NCBI GenBank assembly: GCA_037179385.1
Contig: CM074185.1
Span: 50,223,000-50,286,999 of the forward strand
Length of the DNA stretch: 64,000 bases
Direction of reading: 5' to 3'
Origin: Holothuria scabra
Lineage: Eukaryota > Echinodermata > Holothuroidea > Aspidochirotida > Holothuriidae
A program made the position numbers and the translations under genes. Positions 54,684-64,000 of this stretch are shown one piece after another (the first letter of the stretch is position 1; each line of letters begins with the position of its first letter). The notes below the pieces were generated by a model. The model made no database searches and had not been told where the DNA came from. It was given only the letters and a program-made list of their open reading frames with translations.

Positions 54684-57077
54684 AAAATATTTTTTTTTTG
54701 TGTTACAGAGTTTGATTTTAAATGCATTTTGGGTAGAAAGTTTGAGCGCAGTGTTCATGTGGATTGGAAATTAAGCTTATTAGTCAAGTAAAAGGTATTA
54801 AGTGTTGGATAACACTTAGTGAGTTTGACATTCATTTAACATTTAACATACTTGAAATTTTTTTTCCTATGACAACAGTCACTGCAATATTTTATTTCTC
54901 CAGACAAAAGTGTCTGGTTTATAGGTAAATACAGTTTCCTTCTTATTCCTCAGTATTAGTTTGTACTTACTATAACAGCAAACCAAACAATGAGGCTCAA
55001 GAGAATTAGTTTTGAGAATTAAAGTTTTAATACAGATTTGCTCCTTAAAACCTTTGGGTGTGAAGAAAATGTGCAGATACAATTAATTTCTAAGTATTTA
55101 ACCTGCAAACCTTTCATACAAAATTAAGGAAAAAATTGTAATACAAGCGAAAAATCAGGTTTACTAGTGAATGTCTTTAAAGTGATCATTTTAATGTGAC
55201 AAACAGATTTTCAACAGTTTTTAGATTTTTTTTTAAACTCTTGTATAGTGCAAACAAGTAAACTACACTACTGTATATCTTTAGTGTACGGGGTTTTTAT
55301 AGTAGTTGATTTTTGTACCTTTTGATTTTTATTCAACTTTTCTTCAACTCTCTAAATGTCATTGTGAAACAAAATTAAGTTGGTCAGAACTCTTCATCAA
55401 ATTTATACTGTAACTGCAGATGCACTCTTTATCAGTTCATTGCCTGAGCACAATGTTTTAAAAAATTACAGACTACCATCCTGTTCATAGTCCCGTAGTT
55501 GAAGGTAACAAACTTATCTATAAAGCATTTTCAGTGCAAAAATTTTTCAAAATTTTTACATTTTTATAGCTTTGGTCAGTTCTCATTTATCATCACTGCA
55601 GTATTCAAAGGGAGCTTTATTTATCCCTCCTACTGTGGGTTGTGGTGGTACAATATTCCCAGGGTACAGTATTTTGTACCTGTTGTAAAAGGCTTTCAAA
55701 GGGAAAGAAGCTTGCTCCATGTTTGAACTGTATTTGAAACTAAAGGTGATCTTGTACAGTATTGCAGGCCTTGAATTTTGGGGCCTGCAAGTGACCTCAA
55801 ATCACTGCAAGGAGGGTGATATAGGAGGATTTGGGGCTCATATAAATCTGTTTAAGTTTAATAAAACAGCACACCCATCACACTCCTTTATTTTCTGAGG
55901 AGTGTGATTTTTAGCACACCTGGAGAAACTTAAACTCAAATGCCTGGTATTCAAAACTGTTTTTCACCTAGATTAGCTTTTTGTCTAGTATACACCATAG
56001 AACACATTCATGTTGGTGTACATGTGTTAAACCTCATCAAACTATTTAATTTATATATCCATTCAGGAGAATTTCCTAGGAGCCTTGCATTGTTGTGATA
56101 TTCCTTTTATTTTGACGTTTTTGTATGTTCCAATTTTTTCTCTGTTCAATGTACATACCTGAAGTGGCTCTATGGTGTGAAAATAGGGTCTAAACAGTCA
56201 CATAAAATAGATCAGCTAATTCTGCCATACATGCTTTTAGCTCTTTGGGAAATCTCCGTGTTGTAATATCAATTTTTTGACCCCTGAGGCAATATAATGC
56301 TCTCTAGTGTACTAGCTGTTGTGACAGCCATTATATAATATTTTCTAGCTGCTTAGATGTTGAGGTTCCAAGTTTATTTTTGGTTGTTTTGTATGATTTT
56401 ATTGTAAACACTTTCCACTTACCCTATATGAAATAGCCCCCTCCCCCAATGAATCTTGTGGGCTGGGATTCATTGGATATGCCTGTGGCATTTTCCATTT
56501 GTCATAAAGGTAAAATACTTCTATAAGGAAGGACTTTTCTTACATTTGAACAGAACTTGAACTGTATTCAAAACCATAATTAAACTTAACCTTTTTTATT
56601 TAGTTAACACATTCCAGTTGGGGTGTTGTTAAGCCTTAAACTAGCTAAGCTGTCCATTGGACAAGTTGGATCCAAACTGAGGTTGTCCTAAAATATTTTG
56701 GGTTGTCCAAATGGAAATAAAAAATGAAAAACAACAATTGTCCTTGATACTGTATCTCTGCTATAGAAAACATCCATTTTTTTAATGTTTTTGAATTTCT
56801 ATCTTTGTTTCAGTTATGAATGGTATTCCATTCCATTGTATTGGGAATGCTTCTAGATTTAAAGGGTATAGTGAACTAGTCAATTGCAAATTTAATCTAC
56901 TTGTCCATCATACCAACCAAAGAGAGAAAGTGATTGTCCAGTGCAATTTTCACACATTACTGATGATAGAACAGGTGGGGAATTTTAGCCCGGGAATAGC
57001 ATAAAAGTATATCTAAAGTGGTTGAAATAGAACCACCCAGTTTCACTTGATGCATCATTATTTTGTTCTTTCCAGTT
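54684..57077. other. AT-rich, possible intron; no gene recognised
   Basis: At 55885-55915 CACACTCC and GGAGTGTG form a hairpin. An acceptor-like CTATCTTTGTTTCAG at 56813 precedes a 62-codon frame (56816-57004), but joining it to the 54652 exon hits a stop, and the region shares GGTTGTCC words with the MITE at 42081, so I do not call it an exon. Confidence 0.4.
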
Positions 57078-57258
57078 TTCACAAACAAAAGCTTTAAAAA
57101 TGGTGCCTACTGTACTCTTATTGTGCTTGGTTCTAAGCATAATTAAGCAATGGAGTACTGTAGGAAAGACAAGCCAGTGAGCCAAAAAAGGCTACGGTCA
57201 GCCCAATGTAAACCAATGGGTTAGAAACTAATCCATAGAACATCTAACTAACTAGAGA
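57078..57258 (+). mobile_element. SINE copy (body and tail, head missing)
   Basis: Matches the SINE at 25019-25240 from the body on: AAAGCTTTAAAAATGGTGCC (compare AAAGACTTTAAAAAACGGAACC), AAGCAATGGAGTACTGTAGG, AAGACAAGCCAGTGAGCC, then AACCAATGGGTTAGAAACT and CATCTAACTAACTAG. The tRNA-like head with A and B boxes is absent, so it is a 5'-truncated copy. Confidence 0.82.
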
Positions 57259-58432
57259 GAATCTGCGATCTTTCTTTAGTCCAGAGTGCCATGCCTTAGA
57301 GTGAACATATTTACCAGTTTACCTGTTTATTTAGATTGATGAACATTGAATGTCATAGTGCATTCTGTCTTACTCGTGAAAAACAAGCAAGTACTTTAGC
57401 TTCCGCTGAAGCTGGTTAGGTATTGATCCTTTGCCTGGTAAGCGCTGGCTCTCAGGGGACAGGTTGTTCCTCACTGATGGATATCAAATTTTCTTTGCTC
57501 TCAATACATGCTGCCAACATGCATTATTAACTGCAGTTGATACACTTGCAATGGGAATTAAGAACATTGGTATTAACTTGAAAGATACAATTGAGAGAGA
57601 CTTGTTTTATAAGAATATGGCTTCGAGTTGAGTTACAAATTTAGTTCAAACATGTTGAAGTCCTCCCATAAATTCTCCTGTAATGGAAAGTGGGGAATAC
57701 CATGGGCATATTTTGCAACCTCAAACCAACAGGGGGACAAAGAATGTTGAGAACATCCTGTTCCCAAAGTTTCTACTGTGTGTTGGTGGTAGCTAATGTA
57801 ATATAAAAAGACAGACAGAATGGCTGCAGTAAAATGATAGAAACAAATTAATGTAATTAATTCCAAATGGCTTTTAAATATATGAAGTCGAACTGTGTAA
57901 TTGTCTCATAAAATCTGTTGTAAAAAGGGGGACAGGAAGGAGAAGGTCTGAAGCCAGAGAGCACTCCTTCTGGATTTATGCCAAATCTGATCATGTAGGG
58001 GATTTTCTTCCAAGAGTTTAATAAGTATTCCATGATTTTAACTTTACCAAACAGTCCTTCAATTTTACAGTCCTGTAGTCCTTTATACTATATCCAACAT
58101 ATATCTACAGTAGATGGTCATTGTTTGTGTACCCACTTGATTGATCACTCACTCTAAACAAATGCAGAATATGTGCTAATTAACCCTATGCTTTCAAGTG
58201 CTCTAAAGCTGTGATTCATTGCAAACATGTTACGCTGTCATGTTTTCATGAATAATAAAACTAGCATTTGTTGATTCTTTACCATGGGAAATGCTGATGT
58301 CATGTAGCAACTCGAGCAAGACTTTTCAACTGGTGTACATGTTACTGTATCCTGTTTGTTGTAGACTCTTCTCCAAATAGCAGTTACAAAGCATTGTGGG
58401 ATAGGCTTTTGGTAACATCTTTTTTGTCAATG
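57259..58432. other. No gene recognised
   Basis: The 66-codon plus frame at 57431-57631 (starting MPGKRWLSGDRLF) looks more protein-like than most, but it has no splice support and no motif I recognise. Nothing else noted. Confidence 0.4.
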
Positions 58433-58922
58433 TCATTTTACTGGAGCAAAAAATAATGCCAACCAACGTTTTGTCCCACAATCCTTTGTACTTGCCGTAA
58501 GGAAAAAGATTCTGTTGGATATCCATACTGTACTAGTAAAATTTGTGTTGCCCTCAATAATTTATGTTGCATATGCATTCATGTATAGGATATTAGCAAT
58601 TTCATTTTTGGCACAAATTCAGTAAGAAATCATGCATGCCAACATTTTGTCCCACAATCCTTTGTACTTGCTACAAGGAAAAGAATCTATTGGATATCCA
58701 TACTTACTAGTCAAATTTGTGTTGCCCTCAATAATTTACGTTGTATAGGTGTACATATATAGGATATTAATAATTTAATTTTTGCCACATGTACAGCAAA
58801 AAAATAATGCACACCAACATTCTGTCCCACAATCCTTTGTACTTGCTATTAGGATAAGAGTCATTGGATATCCATAGTTACTAGTAAAATTTGTGTTGCC
58901 TGCAATCATTTTTGTTGTATAG
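58433..58922 (+). repeat. Tandem repeat, ~176-bp unit, about 2.8 copies
   Basis: CCCACAATCCTTTGTACTTG occurs at 58475, 58651 and 58826 (periods 176 and 175). Each copy continues with TTGGATATCCATA, then AAATTTGTGTTGCC and AGGATATTA. Copies differ by point changes and small indels. A further trace (ATTTCATTTTTGGCACATG) lies at 59205, after the candidate exon at 59041. Confidence 0.88.
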
Positions 58923-59040
58923 ACGAGGCAAATCAGGGCTTGTGTTTATAGTGACTATAGGCAGCCATTGGTGAGGTCCACCAGCCTCAAATCGTCTTCA
59001 TTTGTTGTCTACATGTAATTTTTCAAACCTTCACATACAG

Positions 59041-59192
59041 TGAAATTGAGGGAAGCAGTTAATAGACTTTTCAGTGTTCAACCATCCTTGGTACACGAAA
59101 GCAAAGAAATTGAAAGATATAAAGGTGATGGACCCCAGTTATGGCTGACTAAAATCGGACCATCACTTGCTGTCCGGATTCATCTATACACT
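59041..59192 (+). CDS. Candidate internal coding exon, product not recognised
   Basis: An acceptor-like TTCAAACCTTCACATACAG ends at 59040. The following 152 bp are open in one frame: KLREAVNRLFSVQPSLVHE, then SKEIERYKGDGPQLWLTKI and GPSLAVRIHLYT, with balanced, protein-like composition (Trp, Arg, Lys, Pro well spread), unlike the Ile/Phe/Asn-rich chance frames nearby. A weak donor (GTAGGA) starts at 59193, after which the frame runs into sequence related to the 176-bp repeat. The exon would begin in phase 1. I do not recognise the family. Confidence 0.4.
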
Positions 59193-61092
59193 GTAGGACC
59201 TAATTTCATTTTTGGCACATGTACTGTACAGTATGAGTTAATTGCCTTGATTCTTGGTCATTTTCCAGATTATACAATTCTTAGAGCATTTATTTTTTGT
59301 AAGATGTCATTTCATCAATATGTGCCTGGTTTATGCATTTTATTTTAACTGCACTGTTGTAGCACCGATATATACTGCAGCATTTTCATACTTTTTGTAT
59401 GGATTTGACCCACTCAATCACCAGACTCTCATGGTATTGCCAGCTAAGGACTAATCAAGTCATGATAAGAAATCCATTGCCACTGAAATGTGAGAAATAA
59501 ATGCATAAATGAGTTATTTACTTTAGCCTGAGGAACTCCTGCTTGTGTACTTGGAGTGTTTGCTTGAAAGTCATACACTCTCAGTCTCCCTACATTAAGT
59601 ATCACTACTGTAAGTTGAAGTGGATGAATTTTGGTGCTGTCTTGGAACATTTTGAAAATGACACAACAGCTTTGCAGTCATTCATGTAATCGGAGAGTTG
59701 TAAGTTATACATCTGGACTATCTTTGGCAGCAAGCTGAAACATAATTTGTGAAGATAAAGATCATTACAGTATTGTGTGCATCTGTAAGGTGGAGGTACA
59801 TTTTCACATAGCTATAAAGAAAACATTTTAAACATTTTAAGCAATGCAACAATAAAATCACGCTTTTGATAATATATTCTAGATTACAAAATGTAATGAC
59901 ATGTGCCAGCATGAGTATTATCACCAGGACTACAAGTCTAATTTTGGCAGGGTTCACTTCATAGAATGTTTAACTATACAGTAGATTTTGAGAGGTTTTG
60001 GAGCTAGGATCCCAAATGTAAAAGTCAGCCTAAGTCGTGCCGTCATGAAAAGCAACCCTGATTTTTCCTAATCCTAACTCCCACCCATGGACAGTGGGTT
60101 TCCTCCCATGGACAGGGAACTTGTTGAATATCCCCATGGTATTTCCCATCTGTCATAAGAGGCAACTGATGGGAAGGACTTTGATTGTTTTGAACTGTAT
60201 TTGAAGCTGAATTTGGACCATATTTATAATTTTCTTGTTTATGTAACTGACGCTACAACACATTTGTGACGGTGTGCCATTAAATCTCATCTATAAAGTA
60301 ACTATAAATAAAACCATTTTTTTTATTAAACCCTTATCTAGTCTAATTGCCCCTTATCCTCAGTTGATCTCAGTCAAGTAAGATCTTCCATCCAGAAGAC
60401 CCTTGTTAACCATCAATCAACAGTAGAAGGTATTTGTCCTGGCCCTCTTGTGAGCCTCCTAAGAAACATTGATAGGCTATTTTAGTAGCATGAAATTATT
60501 GTTGATAGTCATTAGGAGAAAAAAGGGTTCTTTAAAGACTGGTAACCACATGCCTGTATCCTTGGACATTTTGATGGGTACCTTTGAACAGGATCAATTG
60601 CCACCTGCAGCAGTAAGTTTGGCAGAGATAGACAAAAATTAAAAACAAAAATAACTATTGCTTTGCTAGCTATAAAAGCAAATAATCTTCCAGCTCACTG
60701 ATGATGACAAAAAATAGGGAATTGTTTTGAGGACTGTGGTTGGATAGTGGGTTTGGGCTAGATAAATAGACTGAAAACTTTCCCAAACTCCTGTCTGTTT
60801 TTGTGTCTTTGAAAATGAATAGTAACAAAATAATGAATAAAAGTGATATGATAAGTGGTTACAGGTACTTTTAATACATCTCAAAGTGCTATGTGCTACA
60901 ATATCACAGATAGAGCCACATGAGTAAAGGTCATTCAAAATGTAACTTACAAGTTAAAGTGAGAGTGTGGTTAAATTTGAAATGTGATACAGGATGAAGT
61001 CAAAATTACAATTCAGTGCAATCCAACAGTTCATTCTGTCACATATTGGTTTTTGGTTTCGATGAAAGAGAAACCTATGCATTCATGATGGC
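59193..61092. other. AT-rich, no gene recognised
   Basis: Short frames only (59718-59957 and 60666-60938 on the minus strand are Ile/Leu/Cys-rich and unsupported). Sequence may be intronic if 59041-59192 is an exon. Confidence 0.45.
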
Positions 61093-61168
61093 GTGTGTGT
61101 GTATGTATGTGTGTATGTGCGTGTGTGTGTGTGTGTGTATGTGTGGATGTATGTGTGTGTGTGTGTTT
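61093..61168 (+). repeat. (TG)n / (TGTATG)n microsatellite
   Basis: Interrupted GT-repeat with TATG and TGCG interruptions, directly next to the first unit of the satellite. It generates the Cys/Val-rich frames in this place. Confidence 0.95.
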
Positions 61169-61180
61169 GTGACACTTTGC

Positions 61181-64000
61181 TCGTTAACACGATATCTCAA
61201 GATAGGAATGTCCGACAGTTTTCAAACTTGGTACATAGATGCGCCATATTGAGAGGAAGAACCCTATTGTTTTTGGCAGAGGTCAAAGGTCATCTGGGGT
61301 CACAGGGGGTCAAAGTCTGAAAATCTCGTTAACACGATATCTCAAGATAGGAAGCTTGGTTGGATTTCATATTTGGTATGTTGATGCGTTATAGTCAGGA
61401 GATGGTTCCTATTGTTTTTTGCGGAGGTCAAAGGTCATCTGGGGTCACTGGGGGTCAAAGTCTGAAAATCTCATTAACACGATATCTCAAGATAGGAAGC
61501 TTGGTTGGATTTCATATTTGGTATGTTGATGCATTTCAGTCAGGAGATGGTCCCTATTGTTTTTTGCGGAGGTCAAAGGTCATCTGGGGTCACTGTGGGT
61601 CAAAGTCTTAAAATCTCGTTAACACGATATCTCAAGATAGGAAGCTTGGTTGGATTTCATATTTGGTATGTTGATGCGTTTTAGTCAGGAGATGGTCCCT
61701 ATTGTTTTTTGCGGAGGTCAAAGGTCATCTGGGGTCACTGGGGGTCAAAGTCTGAAAATCTTGTTAACACGATATCTCAAGGTAGGAAGTTGGTTGGATT
61801 TCATATTTGGTATGTTGATGCGTTATAGTCAGGAGATGGTCCCTATTGTTTTTTGCGGAGGTCAAAGGTCATCTGGGGTCACTGGGGGTCAAAGTCTGAA
61901 AATCTTGTTAACACGATATCTCAAGATAGGAGGCTTGGTTGGATTTCATATTTGGTATGTTGATGCGTTATAGTCAGGAGATGGTCCCTATTGTTTTTTG
62001 CGGAGGTCAAAGGTCATCTGGGGTCACTGGGGGTCAAAGTCTGAAAATCTTGTTAACACAATATCTCAAGATAGGAAGCTTGGTTGGATTTCATGTTTGG
62101 TATGTTGATGCGTTTTAGTCAGGAGATGGTCCCTATTGTTTTTTGCGGAGGTCAAAGGTCATCTGGGGTCACTGGGGGTCAAAGTCTGAAAATCTCGTTA
62201 ACACGATATCTCAAGATAGGAAGCTTGTTTGGATTTCATATTTGGTATGTTGATGCGTTTTAGTCAGGAGATGGTCCCTATTGTTTTTTGCGGAGGTCAA
62301 AGGTCATCTGGGGTCACTGGGGTCACTGGGGGTCAAAGTCTGAAAATCTTGTTAACACGATATCTCAAGATAGGAAGCTTGGTTGGATTTCATATTTGAT
62401 ATGTTGATGCGTTATAGTCAGGAGATGGTCCCTATCGTTTTTTGCGTAGGTCAAAGGTCATCTGGGGTCACTGGGGGTCAAAGTCTGAAAATCTTGTTAA
62501 CACGATATCTCAAGATAGAAAGCTTGGTTGGATTTCATATGTGGTATGTTGATGCGTTATAGTCAGGAGATGGTCCCTATCGTTTTTTGCAGAGGTCAAA
62601 GGTCATCTGGGTCACTGGGGGTCAAAGTCTGAAAATCTCGTTAACACGATATCTCAAGATAGGAAACTTGGTTGGATTTCATATTTGGTATGTTGATGCA
62701 TTTCAGTCAGGAGATGGTCCCTATTGTTTTTTTGCGGAGGTCAAAGGTCATCTGGGGTCACTGTGGGTCAAAGTCTTAAAATCTCGTTAACACGATATCT
62801 CAAGATAGGAAGCTTGGTTGGATTTCATATTTGGTATGTTGATGCGTTTTAGTCAGGAGATGGTCCCTATTGTTTTTTGCGGAGGTCAAAGGTCATCTGG
62901 GGTCACTGGGGGTCAAAGTCTGAAAATCTTGTTAACACGATATCTCAAGATAGGAAGCTTGGTTGGATTTCATATGTGGTATGTTGATGCGTTATAGTCA
63001 GGAGATGGTCCCTATTGTTTTTTGCGTAGGTCAAAGGTCATCTGGGGTCACTGGGGGTCAAAGTCTGAAAATCTTGTTAACACGATATCTCAAGATAGGA
63101 AGCTTGGTTGGATTTCATATTTGGTATGTTGATGCGTTATAGTCAGGAGATGGTCCCTATTGTTTTTTGCGGAGGTCAAAGGTCATCTGGGGTCACTGGG
63201 GTCAAAGTCTGAAAATCTCGTTAACACAATATCTCAAGATAGGAAGCTTGGTTGGATTTCATATTTGGTATGTTGATGCATTTCAGTCAGGAGATGGTCC
63301 CTATTGTTTTTTGCGGAGGTCAAAGGTCATCTGGGGTCACTGGGGTCAAAGTCTTAAAATCTCGTTAACACGATATCTCAAGATAGGAAGCTTGGTTGGA
63401 TTTCATATTTGGTATGTTGATGCGTTTTAGTCAGGAGATGGTCCCTATTGTTTTTTGCGGAGGTCAAAGGTCATCTGGGGTCACTGGGGGTCAAAGTCTG
63501 AAAATCTTGTTACCACAATATCTCAAGATAGGAAGCTTGGTTGGATTTCATATTTGGTATGTTGATGCGTTTTAGTCAGGAGATGGTCCCTATTGTTTTT
63601 TGCGGAGGTCAAAGGTCATCTGGGGTCACTGGGGGTCAAAGTCTGAAAATCTTGTTAACACGATATCTCAAGGTAGGAAGTTGGTTGGATTTCATATTTG
63701 GTATGTTGATGCGTTATAGTCAGGAGATGGTCCCTATTGTTTTTTGCGGAGGTCAAAGGTCATCTGGGGTCACTGGGGGTCAAAGTCTGAAAATCTTGTT
63801 AACACGATATCTCAACATAGGAAGCTTGGTTGGATTTCATATTTGGTATGTTGATGCGTTTTAGTCAGGAGATGGTCCCTATTATTTTTTGCGGAGGTCA
63901 AAGGTCATCTGGGGTCACTGGGGGTCAAAGTCTGAAAATCTTGTTAACACAATATCTCAAGATAGGAAGCTTAGGTTGATTTCATATATGGTATGTTGAT
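61181..64000 (+). repeat. 145-bp satellite array with partial higher-order pattern
   Basis: The monomer begins GTTAACACGATATCTCAAG and contains TTGGATTTCATATTTGG, GTCAGGAGATGGTCCCTATT, GGAGGTCAAAGGTCATCTGG and GGTCACTGGGGGTCAAAG. GTTAAC starts at 61328, 61473, 61618, 61763, 61907, 62052, 62197, 62351, 62496, 62640, 62786, 62931, 63076, 63220, 63364, 63509 (mutated to GTTACC), 63654, 63798 and 63943. That is 18 full monomers of 144-146 bp (one of 154), plus a partial one at the window edge. An older, clearly diverged monomer starts at 61183, so the array edge is on the left and the array continues beyond 64000. All plus-strand frames here are repeats of one translated monomer and not genes. 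Confidence 0.97.

Noticed and set aside
56816..57004. Second exon of the gene starting at 54652
   Set aside because: Direct splicing to the acceptor at 56813 gives a stop after about 14 residues.
61181..64000. Long plus-strand frames in the satellite (up to 107 codons)
   Set aside because: They are the translated 145-bp monomer repeated; the frame persists only by chance and breaks where monomers differ in length.

Overview
This window is eukaryotic nuclear DNA. It has no dense co-oriented ORFs, no ribosome-binding-site/operon layout and no rRNA. It is AT-rich and filled with non-LTR retrotransposon remains, Penelope-like element remains, a tRNA-derived SINE family, cut-and-paste DNA transposons and MITEs, microsatellites and a tandem satellite. 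This mixture (CR1/L2-type LINEs, Penelope, hAT and TTAA-type MITEs, 'taggcctac' words, very frequent TACTGTA/TACAGTA words) suggests a marine invertebrate deuterostome, possibly an echinoderm such as a sea cucumber. That assignment is a guess from composition, not from a recognised gene.

Layout. 1-29 kb is a graveyard of nested mobile elements: a hAT element (1887-3466, 8-bp duplication); a LINE copy on the minus strand (3766-5640); Penelope fragments on the minus strand (14085-14560 and 16280-19545), the larger one split by a 2.3-kb hAT (16442-18708); a LINE on the plus strand (19605-22524) split by a TTAA MITE and a second TTAA-flanked insert; a SINE whose tRNA-like head is split by a third hAT (23202-25018), which itself carries a palindromic TA-flanked element in its terminus; a further LINE piece; and three MITE families (26.2-28.3 kb). 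Target-site duplications could be read directly for most of these, so the order of insertion can be deduced.

29-61 kb is mostly unique AT-rich sequence with few mobile elements: SINE tails, a few MITEs, two LINE 3' stubs and local tandem duplications. No complete gene was recognised. A few exon-like stretches with splice signals are listed at low confidence: 32041, 33478, 46369 (minus), 54652 and 59041. The last two could belong to one plus-strand gene, but their reading phases need at least one further exon between them.

61.1-64 kb is a (TG)n microsatellite followed by a 145-bp satellite of 18 full monomers plus partial and diverged edge units, running off the end of the window. It shows a partial four-monomer higher-order pattern, and every full monomer holds a perfect AGGTCAAAGGTCA (DR1 nuclear-receptor type) sequence.

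I found no CRISPR array, complete protein-coding gene, standalone tRNA gene or obviously new enzymatic system. The new-looking items are the MITE families, the nested insertions with readable empty sites, a run of hairpins near the Penelope remains, and the satellite.
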